In this document: piece by piece, positions 52,325 through 60,897 of the stretch
How the letters are laid out: the number at the start of each line of letters is the position of its first letter
Position numbering within the stretch: the first letter of the stretch is position 1
NCBI RefSeq assembly: GCF_004745825.1
Contig: NZ_SRLA01000001.1
Location: 434,001-498,000 of the forward strand
DNA: 64,000 nt
Direction of reading: 5' to 3'
From: Hymenobacter fodinae
GTDB taxonomy: Bacteria > Bacteroidota > Bacteroidia > Cytophagales > Hymenobacteraceae
The notes under the pieces: model-generated
Told to the model about the DNA's origin: nothing
Databases searched by the model: none
The model's input: the letters and a program-made list of their open reading frames with translations, nothing else
Translations under genes and position numbers: made by a program

Positions 52325-53698
52325 ATGACGCAGACTTCTACTACTTCTCCCGAAGCTACGGCGCCCCTCCGTCGCCGGCTCGGGCTTGTGCAGGCCACCG
52401 CCCTGAATATGATTGACATGGTCGGTATCGGCCCCTTCGTGACCCTGCCGCTGGTAATGGGGTTCATGGGGCCGTATTTTCTGCTGGCTTGGCTGGTAGG
52501 AGCTGGCCTGAGCGTAGTAGACGGGCTGATCTGGAGCGAGCTGGGCGCCGCCTACCCCGAGGCCGGCGGCTCGTACCGCTTCCTGAAACTGGCCTACGGT
52601 GAGCACACCTGGGGTCGGCTAATGTCGTTTCTCTACGTGTGGCAAACCCTGATCCAAGCCCCGCTAGTGCTGGCCTCGGGCGCCATTGGCTTTGCGCAGT
52701 ACTTCGGCTACTTAGTACCGTTTGATGCTGCCGCGCCCTGGCAGCCCAAGCTGGTATCGGGAACGGTGGTACTGCTGCTCATTGCTCTGCTTTACCGCCG
52801 CATTGAGGACATTGGAAAGCTGGGCGTGATGCTGTGGGTAGGAGTGCTAGGGCTCATGACTTGGCTGATTTTTGGTGGTATTACGCACGCCACCCATGAA
52901 GTGGCCTGGCTGCCGGAGGGTGGCCTAGCAGCGCTGCCCGGCATCCTAATTTCGGCGGCTATGGGACAGGCCGCGGTAAAAACCATCTACAGCTATCTGG
53001 GCTATTATAACGTGTGCCATTTGGGCGGCGAGGTGAAAGAGCCTCATAAGCTCATTCCGCGCAGCATTTTCCTGAGCATTCTGGGTATTGCGGCGCTGTA
53101 CCTGCTGCTCAACTGGAGCGTGGGTACCGTAATACCATGGCAGGAGGCCAGTAAGTCGGAGTTCATTGTGAGTACGTTCGTGGAGCGCCTGTATGGCGTA
53201 GCCGCCGCCAAGGCCGCCACGGCCCTGGTACTATGGGTGGCCTTTGCCTCACTATTTGCTGTGTTGCTGGGCTACTCCCGCATACCGTATGCCGCCGCTG
53301 CCGATGGGGAGTTTCTGCCGGTTTTTGGGCGCTTGCACCCTACCAAACAGTTCCCCCACGTTTCCCTCCTGATTCTGGGCGGGGTGGGCTTCGTGTTCAG
53401 TCTGTTGTTCCGATTGGGGGAAGTGATTAGCGCCATCCTGGCCATGCGCATTCTTATTCAGTTCGTAGGCCAGGCGGTAGGGCTAGTGCTGTTGCGCAAC
53501 CGGCGGGGTACCCAAGGGCTGCCCTTCCGAATGCCCCTGTATCCGCTGCCGGTGGTGTTGGCCATTGCGGTGTGGCTGTTTATTCTCTATAGCACCGGCC
53601 CCACGCTCATTCTGTCGGCGCTGGGCGTAACGGCGGCGGGGGTAGTGGCCTTTTTACTGTGGAGCCGGAGCCAGGGCCGTTGGCCGTTTGAGCAGTAA
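52325..53698 (+). CDS. APC family amino acid permease
   Basis: A 457-residue permease with about 12 membrane helices. The N-terminal NMIDMVGIGPFVTLPLV is the substrate-binding helix 1 (GxG) of the APC superfamily; SELGAAYPEAGGSYRFLKLAYG is typical of helix 3. The exact amino acid is unknown. The start is the ATG at 52325; it is divergent from the CDF gene. Confidence 0.9.
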   Translation: MTQTSTTSPEATAPLRRRLGLVQATALNMIDMVGIGPFVTLPLVMGFMGPYFLLAWLVGAGLSVVDGLIWSELGAAYPEAGGSYRFLKLAYGEHTWGRLMSFLYVWQTLIQAPLVLASGAIGFAQYFGYLVPFDAAAPWQPKLVSGTVVLLLIALLYRRIEDIGKLGVMLWVGVLGLMTWLIFGGITHATHEVAWLPEGGLAALPGILISAAMGQAAVKTIYSYLGYYNVCHLGGEVKEPHKLIPRSIFLSILGIAALYLLLNWSVGTVIPWQEASKSEFIVSTFVERLYGVAAAKAATALVLWVAFASLFAVLLGYSRIPYAAAADGEFLPVFGRLHPTKQFPHVSLLILGGVGFVFSLLFRLGEVISAILAMRILIQFVGQAVGLVLLRNRRGTQGLPFRMPLYPLPVVLAIAVWLFILYSTGPTLILSALGVTAAGVVAFLLWSRSQGRWPFEQ

Positions 53699-53716
53699 CA
53701 TTACTCTGTGCAGCTG

Positions 53717-54229
53717 CTAGGCCAATCGTTTTTCGTAGCAGAAGAACCGCAAGCCGGGCCGGAAGGCAAGTGTGATTTCACCGGCGTAGTGGTAGCCGAG
53801 CTTGGGGAAGAGCCGTTGGGTAGCTTGGTTCTCGGAGTTGGTATCTACGCGCAAGGTGCTGAGACCTAGTTGCGTGGCTAGTGTTTCGGCGTGCTGCAAC
53901 AGGGACACAGCTAGGCCACTGCCCTGGGCGGCTGGGTCAACTGCTAAACGGTGCGTGACGAGAGCTGGCTCCGTTGGGTCCCAGTCGGCTTGGGCGTACT
54001 CGGGGTCCTGCTCGTTGTTAGTGAGTGCGGCTATAGCGGCTATGTGTCCATCCAATTCTGTCACCCATAAGTGCTGCTGCTCAATATCGCGCCGGAACAC
54101 TTCCTCATTTGGGTATTCAGCCGACCACTGCTGGTTGCCACTGGCCTGCATAAGGGGTACCACTCGGCGTACTAGCGCCATGATGGCCGGAATATCAGGG
54201 AGCGTAGCGAGGCGGATGTGAGAAGCCAT
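53717..54229 (-). CDS. GNAT family N-acetyltransferase
   Basis: A 170-residue GNAT-fold protein with the acetyl-CoA loop around DPAAQGSGLAVSLLQ and a conserved Asn/Gln-rich segment (VDTNSENQATQRLFPKLGYHYAGE). The substrate is unknown. The start is the ATG at 54227-54229. Its TAG stop is part of a CTAGGCC motif. It follows hemB on the same strand after a terminator. Confidence 0.85.
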   Translation of the reverse strand: MASHIRLATLPDIPAIMALVRRVVPLMQASGNQQWSAEYPNEEVFRRDIEQQHLWVTELDGHIAAIAALTNNEQDPEYAQADWDPTEPALVTHRLAVDPAAQGSGLAVSLLQHAETLATQLGLSTLRVDTNSENQATQRLFPKLGYHYAGEITLAFRPGLRFFCYEKRLA

Positions 54230-54313
54230 AGTGCAACGAAAGAATACGTGAATGAATGCAAGGCAGGAAGGCAGTGCAAAAGTCTGCGTGCGGGGCCGCT
54301 TGTGCAACCGGCA

Positions 54314-54368
54314 GTGGCCTAGACGAAAAAAGCGACCTGTAGTAGGTCGCTTTTTTCGTCTAGGCCAC
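54314..54368 (-). terminator. hemB terminator with CTAGGCC motif at its base
   Basis: Perfect 25-bp arms (54314-54338 and 54344-54368) with a 5-base loop. The outer part is GTGGCCTAGACG and the inner part carries an A6/T6 run, giving a T-rich end for either strand. Confidence 0.9.
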
Positions 54369-54384
54369 CTAAGCCATTTCTTGT

Positions 54385-55377
54385 TTATCCGCGGCGCAAT
54401 ACGGCTGCGGCTTCCTTGGCGAAGTAGGTCAGGATGGCATCGGCGCCGGCGCGCTTAATGCTCATGAGCACTTCCATCATGGTTTTCTCGCCATCGAGCC
54501 AGCCTTGCTGAGCGGCAGCCTTCACCATGGCGTACTCCCCCGAGACGTTGTAAGCGGTGACTGGCAGGTGCGTGTTGGTGCGCACTTCATGAATCACATC
54601 TAGGTAGCTCAGGGCGGGCTTAATCATCACCATATCAGCGCCTTCCTGCTCATCTAGCGCTAGCTCCCGCAGGGCTTCGCGGCGGTTGGCGTAGTTCATC
54701 TGATACGTCTTCTTGTCGCCGCGTTTGGGGGCCGAATCCAGGGCGTCGCGGAAGGGGCCGTAGAAGGCTGAGGCATACTTGGCGGTGTAGCTCATGATGC
54801 TCACGTGCGAAAAGCCGTTCTGGTCGAGCACGTCCCGAATCCAGGCTACGCGGCCGTCCATCATATCCGACGGGCCAATGATATCGGCGCCGGCACGGGC
54901 TTGGGCCAGGGCCATCTGGCCTAGCACCTCCAAAGAGGCATCGTTGAGGATTTCGCCGGAATCGGCATCCACAATGCCATCGTGCCCGTCGCTGGAGTAG
55001 GGGTCCATGGCCACATCGGTCATGATGACGATGTCGGGGAACTGCCGCTTGATGTCGGCTACCGTTTTCAGGTACAAGCCTTCAGGGTTGGCGCTTTCTT
55101 TGGCAAGCCGATCCTTTAGGCCATCATTAATGCTAGGAAAAGGGGCAAAGCTCTTGATACCCAGCTCCACGCAACGCCCTATTTCGTCGATGAGGCGGTC
55201 GGCGCTGAAGCGGTGGATGCCGGGCATGGAGTGAATCTCGAGCTGCTGGTTCTGCCCTTCAATCAGGAAGACGGGGTAAATAAAATCGTGCACCGAAAGC
55301 GTCGTTTCCTGCACCATGTTGCGGATAACTTCAGACTTGCGGTTGCGACGCGGACGATGCGTGGGGATAATGGCCAT
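54385..55377 (-). CDS. hemB: Delta-aminolevulinic acid dehydratase (porphobilinogen synthase)
   Basis: Condenses two aminolevulinic acids to porphobilinogen in heme synthesis. 330 residues; the Schiff-base lysines are Lys200 (SYTAKYASAFYG) and Lys253 (MIKPALSYLD). The metal-binding segment has Asp residues (DVAMDPYSSDGHDG) instead of the three Cys of the zinc enzyme, so it is a magnesium-type enzyme. It is a single-gene unit with a strong terminator. Confidence 0.95.
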   Translation of the reverse strand: MAIIPTHRPRRNRKSEVIRNMVQETTLSVHDFIYPVFLIEGQNQQLEIHSMPGIHRFSADRLIDEIGRCVELGIKSFAPFPSINDGLKDRLAKESANPEGLYLKTVADIKRQFPDIVIMTDVAMDPYSSDGHDGIVDADSGEILNDASLEVLGQMALAQARAGADIIGPSDMMDGRVAWIRDVLDQNGFSHVSIMSYTAKYASAFYGPFRDALDSAPKRGDKKTYQMNYANRREALRELALDEQEGADMVMIKPALSYLDVIHEVRTNTHLPVTAYNVSGEYAMVKAAAQQGWLDGEKTMMEVLMSIKRAGADAILTYFAKEAAAVLRRG

Positions 55378-55563
55378 GCGTTGTTTTCAGAAATGAGACG
55401 AACTAGAACAACTGCGGCAAAGGTAAGGTTGCGGTGACACCAAATTCCCAGTACACCAAAACGCCGCGCTGCTCCCAGAAAACAGGGGCGGCACGGCGAG
55501 CGGCGGTGTGTGAAAATCAGATCGAAACCAACGCGGGTAATACCGGCGCCGGAAAAGAGTGGC

Positions 55564-55779
55564 CTACTGCTGGCTGAACTCAGCAGCCTGGGCAGCCGTG
55601 AGAGCAACGCGAGTGCCTTGGGGCCCCTGCGAGTCGTGCAGAATCACGATGGTACGGGCCGAGTCGGCGGGCATATCCACTACATTCTTAAACGGGCGCG
55701 ACACAAACGCTGAGCGGCTGGTCTGGCAGCTAGCCAACATGGAAGCACCACAGAGCAGAAGTAGAAGACGAGCACGCAT
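55564..55779 (-). CDS. Small lipoprotein of the AF-motif family (copy 1)
   Basis: A 71-residue protein with a lipoprotein signal ending in LASC (Cys18), followed by QTSRSAFVSRPF. The SC..S..AF...P pattern right after the acylated Cys recurs in the two following genes, so this is a short family member. The mature part is hydrophilic, without a known domain. Function is not recognised. Confidence 0.65.
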   Translation of the reverse strand: MRARLLLLLCGASMLASCQTSRSAFVSRPFKNVVDMPADSARTIVILHDSQGPQGTRVALTAAQAAEFSQQ

Positions 55780-55941
55780 AATGGTAGAGCTTGAAGTAGT
55801 TATGCAGCAAAACTACTAGGGGCTCTAGCCCAATGCTGGGCAACTCGGTCAATGGCAGGCGATGCGCTACCAGCTACGTGGTTTCGTCGGTTAGCGAAGC
55901 AGGACCTCAGGCGAAGCCCTGATTGTACCCGCCAGACTGGC

Positions 55942-56511
55942 CTACATATTGAAAAACTCTTGGAACACCTCCAGCCAAGCGTGCTCTCCCCCGAAGGCCA
56001 TGCCTAGGAAATAATACCCCAGAATGACGATGAGGGCGCCCACGCCCAAGCCTAGCCATCCGCCTAGCAATAAGCCCGTTACTACTCCCGCCACAATGGC
56101 TGCTATGCCCAGCAGCAAATGGCGCGTTTCGTGAGCTGAGGTACCGCTTGGCTTGCTAACGGCGGCTGATGCAGGGAGTAGGCTATGGGAAACGCTGCGC
56201 ATAACCCGGTGGGCCACTCGAGCATGCGTGGAGATGAACGTCTTATGCTTCTGCAGCTGGCAGCGGTGGACAGGCGAAAGAGGCGCCGTTACAGCGGAAG
56301 GTGGCGCTGTTGTTACTATCAAGGGTATGCTGCTCACCGTACTATCGGACCGAGACTGGGCAGAACTAGGCCTGTGAGCCTGCGGTGAGGGATGGAACTG
56401 GAAGGCTATCCGCTCACTGCGGCAGCTACCTAATAGGCCACCCAACGCAACTACGAGAACAAGAAGAGCCTGACGAGAGGAAGAAAAGCGTAGAGGTAGC
56501 CGAAGCGGCAT
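55942..56511 (-). CDS. Lipoprotein with C-terminal membrane helices (copy 2)
   Basis: A 189-residue protein: lipoprotein signal ending in LGSC (Cys30), then CRSERIAFQFHP (the family motif), a Ser/His/Arg-rich region, and two hydrophobic helices at the C-terminus (about 130-170). Lipidation plus membrane helices is unusual. It is paralogous to the next upstream gene (56543-57049). Function unknown. Confidence 0.65.
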   Translation of the reverse strand: MPLRLPLRFSSSRQALLVLVVALGGLLGSCRSERIAFQFHPSPQAHRPSSAQSRSDSTVSSIPLIVTTAPPSAVTAPLSPVHRCQLQKHKTFISTHARVAHRVMRSVSHSLLPASAAVSKPSGTSAHETRHLLLGIAAIVAGVVTGLLLGGWLGLGVGALIVILGYYFLGMAFGGEHAWLEVFQEFFNM

Positions 56512-56542
56512 TGAGAGTGTAGTAAAGAGGTGAAGCAGAATA

Positions 56543-57049
56543 CTATTCGTAGCGCCAGTAATAAAAGATTACCCCGCCCAGCACAAGTAGCAATATCCCA
56601 ATCAGCGGAATAAACGACGAGCTGGAACCCGCCGCTGCCCCCACAAGAAGCAAGGTGCCGAGAGCGGCCGTTAGCACTGCTAACACCAGCGGCATATAGT
56701 CGCGGGTAGGGTGAGCGGGGCGGAGAAGTGCTCTGCGGTACGGCACAGCCTGCTGGCTGGTTGTGATAGGCTTAGCACGAGAGGGGTATATAGCCGCTGC
56801 GGCAGCCCGTAGCTGAGATCTGTGGCGTTGTTTAGGCCGCTCCCTACAAGAGAAATGAGCTAGTTGGGCTAGGGAGGACTTTGGGGCCGTGACCAACGGT
56901 GCCTGAGGTAGTTGCCTCAAAGCAGCATTCACTACCTCAGGTGGCCTAGAGCCATTGGGTGGGCGAAACTGGAAAGCCGTTTGGCTGCTACGGCAGCTGC
57001 TCGTCAGTAGTAAGAACAAGGCTACGCAACATACTACATGATAACGCAT
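56543..57049 (-). CDS. Lipoprotein with C-terminal membrane helices (copy 3)
   Basis: A 168-residue paralogue: lipoprotein signal ending in TSSC (Cys19), CRSSQTAFQFRP motif, a basic, Arg/Ala-rich middle and two C-terminal membrane helices (DYMPLVLAVLTAALGTLLLVG and IPLIGILLLVLGGVIFYY). The start is the ATG at 57047-57049, which fits the signal peptide. It and copy 2 share a topology, with the lipid-anchored N-terminus and membrane C-terminus. Confidence 0.65.
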   Translation of the reverse strand: MRYHVVCCVALFLLLTSSCRSSQTAFQFRPPNGSRPPEVVNAALRQLPQAPLVTAPKSSLAQLAHFSCRERPKQRHRSQLRAAAAAIYPSRAKPITTSQQAVPYRRALLRPAHPTRDYMPLVLAVLTAALGTLLLVGAAAGSSSSFIPLIGILLLVLGGVIFYYWRYE

Positions 57050-57068
57050 AACAGCACCAGTAAAAAAT

Positions 57069-57098
57069 AACGGACTGCCTAAAGTAAGGCAGTCCGTT
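57069..57098 (-). terminator. Terminator of rocD
   Basis: Perfect 12-bp arms (57069-57080 and 57087-57098) with a 6-base loop; on the minus strand it is followed by TTATTTTTTA, 30 bp after the rocD stop codon. Confidence 0.9.
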
Positions 57099-57127
57099 GC
57101 AGGATTCATATAAGGCGAAGCGGTGGC

Positions 57128-58375
57128 CTAGAACTCCAGAATCACTTGCTCAATTATGTCGCAGACCTCGTGCAACTGCTCTTCGGTAATTACCAGTGGG
57201 GGCGCGAAGCGAATGATGTCGCCGTGCGTAGGTTTGGCCAGTACGCCGCGCTCCATTAGGGTTACGCACACGTCCCAGGCGGTGCGGCCATCGGCGTGGG
57301 GCTTAATGACTACAGCGTTCAGCAGCCCTTTGCCACGCACCAGCTCTACCACTTCGGGGCGCTTGGCTTGCACCCGGCGCATCCGTTCCCGGAATACTTC
57401 ACCCAAGGCGCGGGCATTTTCCGTGAGCTTTTCTTCCAGCAGCACATCGAGGGCGGCGCGCAATACTACGCTGGCAAGTGGGTTGCCGCCGAACGTGGAG
57501 CCATGCTGACCGGGCTGAATGGTGAGCATGATTTCGTTGCGGGCCAGCACCGCCGATACTGGCAGCACCCCGCCCGAAAGTGCCTTGCCCAAAATCAGGA
57601 TATCGGCGTGCACTCCCTCGTAGCACACGGCTAACAGCTCGCCGGTGCGGCCTAGGCCAGTCTGAATTTCATCAGCAATAAACAGCACCTTGTGCGCTTT
57701 GCACAGGGCTGCGGCTTTAGCCAAGTAGCCCTCTGAGGGCACTACTACGCCGGCCTCACCCTGAATGGGCTCCACCAGAAAACCGCACACGTGCGGGTTA
57801 TGCAGGGCTTCTTCCAGCGCCTCCAAGTCGTCGTATGGCACTACCTGGTAGCCGGGGTTGTAGGGCCCAAAGCCGCCAGTTGAGTCGGGGTCGGTGCTAA
57901 AGGAAATGATACCCGTGGTGCGGCCGTGGAAGTTATGTTCAGCCACAATAATGACGGCTTGGTTGGGAGCAATGCCTTTCTCCTGATAGCCCCATTTGCG
58001 GGCCAGCTTCAGAGCCGTTTCTACGGCCTCCGCCCCAGAGTTCATCAGCAAGGCCTTGTCGTAGTTGAACAGCTCACACAGCTGTTTTTCGGCGGCGCCC
58101 AGCTGGTCGTTGAAAAAGGCCCGGGAGGTGAGGGTAAGCTTTTGGGCCTGCGCTGTTAGAGCACCAATGATGCGCGGGTGGCAGTGGCCCTGATTTACGG
58201 CCGAGTAAGCCGATAGGAAATCGTAGTAGTGCTTGCCTTCAACGTCCCATAGGTGCACGCCCTCGCCCCGGCTAAGCACCACGGGCAGCGGGTGGTAGTT
58301 ATGGGCGCCATACTGGTCTTCAAGGGCCATCAGCTCTTGGCTGCGGCGGTGGGTGGTGGCAGTGGTAGAGTGCAT
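57128..58375 (-). CDS. rocD: Ornithine aminotransferase
   Basis: Class III PLP aminotransferase, ornithine to glutamate semialdehyde (proline/arginine catabolism). 415 residues; [11 protein letters not shown] and the [12 protein letters not shown] segment with the Asp, and the PLP Lys in [23 protein letters not shown] at the N-terminus separates ornithine aminotransferases from ArgD. The start is the ATG at 58373-58375. The stop codon is TAG within a GGCCTAG motif. Confidence 0.93.
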   Translation of the reverse strand: MHSTTATTHRRSQELMALEDQYGAHNYHPLPVVLSRGEGVHLWDVEGKHYYDFLSAYSAVNQGHCHPRIIGALTAQAQKLTLTSRAFFNDQLGAAEKQLCELFNYDKALLMNSGAEAVETALKLARKWGYQEKGIAPNQAVIIVAEHNFHGRTTGIISFSTDPDSTGGFGPYNPGYQVVPYDDLEALEEALHNPHVCGFLVEPIQGEAGVVVPSEGYLAKAAALCKAHKVLFIADEIQTGLGRTGELLAVCYEGVHADILILGKALSGGVLPVSAVLARNEIMLTIQPGQHGSTFGGNPLASVVLRAALDVLLEEKLTENARALGEVFRERMRRVQAKRPEVVELVRGKGLLNAVVIKPHADGRTAWDVCVTLMERGVLAKPTHGDIIRFAPPLVITEEQLHEVCDIIEQVILEF

Positions 58376-58584
58376 ATGCGTGGGTGGGATTGAGATGGAC
58401 GGGTAAGCAGATAACCCAAAACTACGCAAAAGAATGCGCGAAGGTCAGGCCTCAACAATCCTAAACGCGACAATAACAACCCACGGGGTACAACTCGTAT
58501 GGAATCGTAAATAATTGTAATACAAGTTGTTGAATTGTTGAGCTATGAATTTGTAGCTACGGTTCTGCTTACACGTGAAGAGGT

Positions 58585-59499
58585 ATGGCTACGCAGGGTT
58601 TTTTTGGACGGCACCGGGTTGCTTCCTTTTTTCTGATTGTACTGGTGTTGTTCATAGCTGGCGGTGCCTACACATATTTCAAAACCGACAAGGGCAAAGA
58701 ACTGCTGCCCGCGCTGGAAAACGCTTCCCTCAATATCAAGAACATTACACCTAGTACCCTGCAGGCCCAGATGAAGGTGGATTTGCGTAACCAAATGCCT
58801 GTTACGCTTAAAATTGACAGCTTCAGCTACGTGACTCGCGTGGATGGGGAATTGCTCACGCAGGGCACGAAGGATGAGCCAACCGTCCTGCACGGCGACT
58901 CCGTGTCGCACCTCACGTTGCCCGTCTCGGTGCAGATGGATAACCTCAAGCGCAAGGTGCGCACCAGCCAGCAAGACTGCGTGAATGTGGAAATGGTCAT
59001 GAAGCTGTTTACTCGGCTACCCGTAGCTGGCCCTCAAACCATTCCGGTGCGCGTAACCAAGCGCGTGTACATCCCGAAGCTGCCGAAAATTGAAGTAGCG
59101 GACGTAGATATCAAGGACCTAGGCCTCAAGAATGGGGAAGCTGTTGTAAGCCTACGCGTCACCAACTATAATCCTTTCCCGGTAACCGTGCGCAGCGTCC
59201 GCTACAAGTTCAGCGTCAGCGACGATATGGAGGTAGAGGGCACTGAGACCAAAGACGTCACCTTCAACAAAAAAGGGGCGGAGCTCATGCCTATTCACGT
59301 GCGTTTCGAGCCCAAAGCCATGCCCAAAGTAGCCTTCAAAGGCTTATTCAAGGCTGAGAAAACGCCCTACAAGCTAACGGGTGCCGCCGTCATTGCCGCC
59401 GGCGAGCATAACCCAAAAGATATGACGATGAATTTCAACAGCAGCGGCTCGCTGAAGGACCTAAAGGAAATTGCCAAGCCCGAAAAGCTAAAGGACTAG
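58585..59499 (+). CDS. LEA14-like (LEA type 2) membrane-anchored protein
   Basis: A 304-residue protein with one N-terminal membrane helix (about 11-28), followed by two LEA type 2-like beta-sandwich modules (about 45-150 and 170-300), each with the pattern M-V-L-N-PVT: MKVDLRNQMPVTLKIDSFS and VSLRVTNYNPFPVTVRSVR. LEA14-type domains occur in desiccation-related and lipoprotein-type proteins and bind unknown hydrophobic or protein partners. Role unknown; convergent with the 157-residue gene. Confidence 0.8.
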   Translation: MATQGFFGRHRVASFFLIVLVLFIAGGAYTYFKTDKGKELLPALENASLNIKNITPSTLQAQMKVDLRNQMPVTLKIDSFSYVTRVDGELLTQGTKDEPTVLHGDSVSHLTLPVSVQMDNLKRKVRTSQQDCVNVEMVMKLFTRLPVAGPQTIPVRVTKRVYIPKLPKIEVADVDIKDLGLKNGEAVVSLRVTNYNPFPVTVRSVRYKFSVSDDMEVEGTETKDVTFNKKGAELMPIHVRFEPKAMPKVAFKGLFKAEKTPYKLTGAAVIAAGEHNPKDMTMNFNSSGSLKDLKEIAKPEKLKD

Positions 59500-59520
59500 C
59501 TACGCAGGTGGCCTAGTGAC

Positions 59521-59994
59521 CTATTTATTCGACAAAGTAGCCAGGCGCTCCTCCAAATCCAGGTACTTCCCAACGTAGTTGCCTTCCTCAGCGCCATTAG
59601 GCCGGAGCAGCAACCAATCCAGAATAGCAGTTTCCTCAAAGCTAACCGGAGCACCAGCCATAGCGCGTCCTTCTTCGTGGGAAAGGCGCATAATGCGGCC
59701 GGTAAGCTTACCTGCCTGCCAGGTAGCAACCTCCACTACCAGCGGTTCAGGGGTAGCCGACTCGTTAAGAGTATTAACCGTGAGGTAGCAGATTGTACCA
59801 ACGGGAAGCCCCCGCTGATAGCGTTGCCGAAGCTGCGGCAAGGTGCGCTTTGCTTCTTTCCGTGGCACTTCTGGGAGTGGGCCTTGCAGTTGCTCTAGCT
59901 GCGTTACTAGAGTAGCCAAGGTGGAAGTGGGCTGTTGTGCCAGTAAGGGACCAGATAAAGAAAACGCCAGCAGGAAGGTCAAGACGGTACGCAT
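59521..59994 (-). CDS. Exported DUF2314-like protein
   Basis: A 157-residue protein with a signal peptide (about 1-19). The middle (LVVEVATWQAGKLTGRIMRLSH, then VSFEETAILDWLLLRPNGAEEGNYVGKYL) fits the DUF2314 pattern of a beta-barrel-like fold. No catalytic residue is apparent. The 21-bp gap to the convergent LEA14 gene holds a GGCCTAG motif. The function is unknown. Confidence 0.7.
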   Translation of the reverse strand: MRTVLTFLLAFSLSGPLLAQQPTSTLATLVTQLEQLQGPLPEVPRKEAKRTLPQLRQRYQRGLPVGTICYLTVNTLNESATPEPLVVEVATWQAGKLTGRIMRLSHEEGRAMAGAPVSFEETAILDWLLLRPNGAEEGNYVGKYLDLEERLATLSNK

Positions 59995-60055
59995 ACGCAG
60001 AAGAGCTAAAAGCGCTGGCCAAAGAAAAGCAGCGGCAAAACCGCTACATAGGTAA

Positions 60056-60325
<270 letters not shown>

Positions 60326-60348
60326 CCTGCTATTTTTCAGCCATCCGG

Positions 60349-60379
60349 TTTGCTTCTGTCAAAGAAATACCGATATTTG
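60349..60379 (+). promoter_or_regulatory. Promoter of rpmB
   Basis: TTTG (60349-60352), exactly 19 bases, GATATTTG (60372-60379): one mismatch to TTTG-N19-TAnnTTTG. It lies 43 bp before the ATG. Confidence 0.65.
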
Positions 60380-60421
60380 CGTCCCTTTTTCCAGCATTGA
60401 AACCTCTAAGCTCCTGATATC

Positions 60422-60661
60422 ATGGCCCGTGTTTGTGATCTGACCGGCAAGCGTACCCGCGTAGGCAACAACGTTTCGCACGCCAACAACAAAACCAAGC
60501 GCAAGTTCTACCCGAACCTGCAAAAAAAGCGTTTTTACATCCCTGAAGAGGATGCTTGGGTAACGCTGAAAGTTGCTGCCAGCACCATCCGCACCATCAA
60601 TAAGAACGGCATCATGTCGGTTCTGAAGAAGGCCAAAGAGCAGGGCTTTATCGTTTACTAG
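60422..60661 (+). CDS. rpmB: Ribosomal protein bL28
   Basis: A 79-residue large-subunit protein: [21 protein letters not shown] at the N-terminus, [15 protein letters not shown], then the C-terminal KKAKEQGFI. No zinc Cys pair is present, so it is the Cys-minus form. It has its own promoter and a strong terminator after it. Confidence 0.96.
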   Translation: MARVCDLTGKRTRVGNNVSHANNKTKRKFYPNLQKKRFYIPEEDAWVTLKVAASTIRTINKNGIMSVLKKAKEQGFIVY

Positions 60662-60685
60662 TCTTAGCAAAGGCTAGAAAAAGTT

Positions 60686-60775
60686 AAGCGCAACGCTTCT
60701 ATTCTGATTATTGCCGGGTCTCTTGTTGAAGAGGCCTAGGTGGCTACTCAGAATGGAAGCGTTGCGCTTGCTTTT
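60686..60775 (+). terminator. Terminator of rpmB
   Basis: 22-base arms (60686-60707 and 60748-60769, one mismatch) with a 40-base loop, followed by GCTTTTTGC. The loop contains GGCCTAG near 60733, and a CTAGGCC follows at 60779. Confidence 0.75.
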
Positions 60776-60897
60776 TGCTAGGCCAGTGCCGCTTGCAGGT
60801 TGCGGTTTTTTCCGGAAGTTAGCGCCGCCCAAGTCACCTCAGCCACGGCTGCCTTCTGGCGCAAGGCCAGAAGATAATCCAGGTTCTTGCGGTAACT

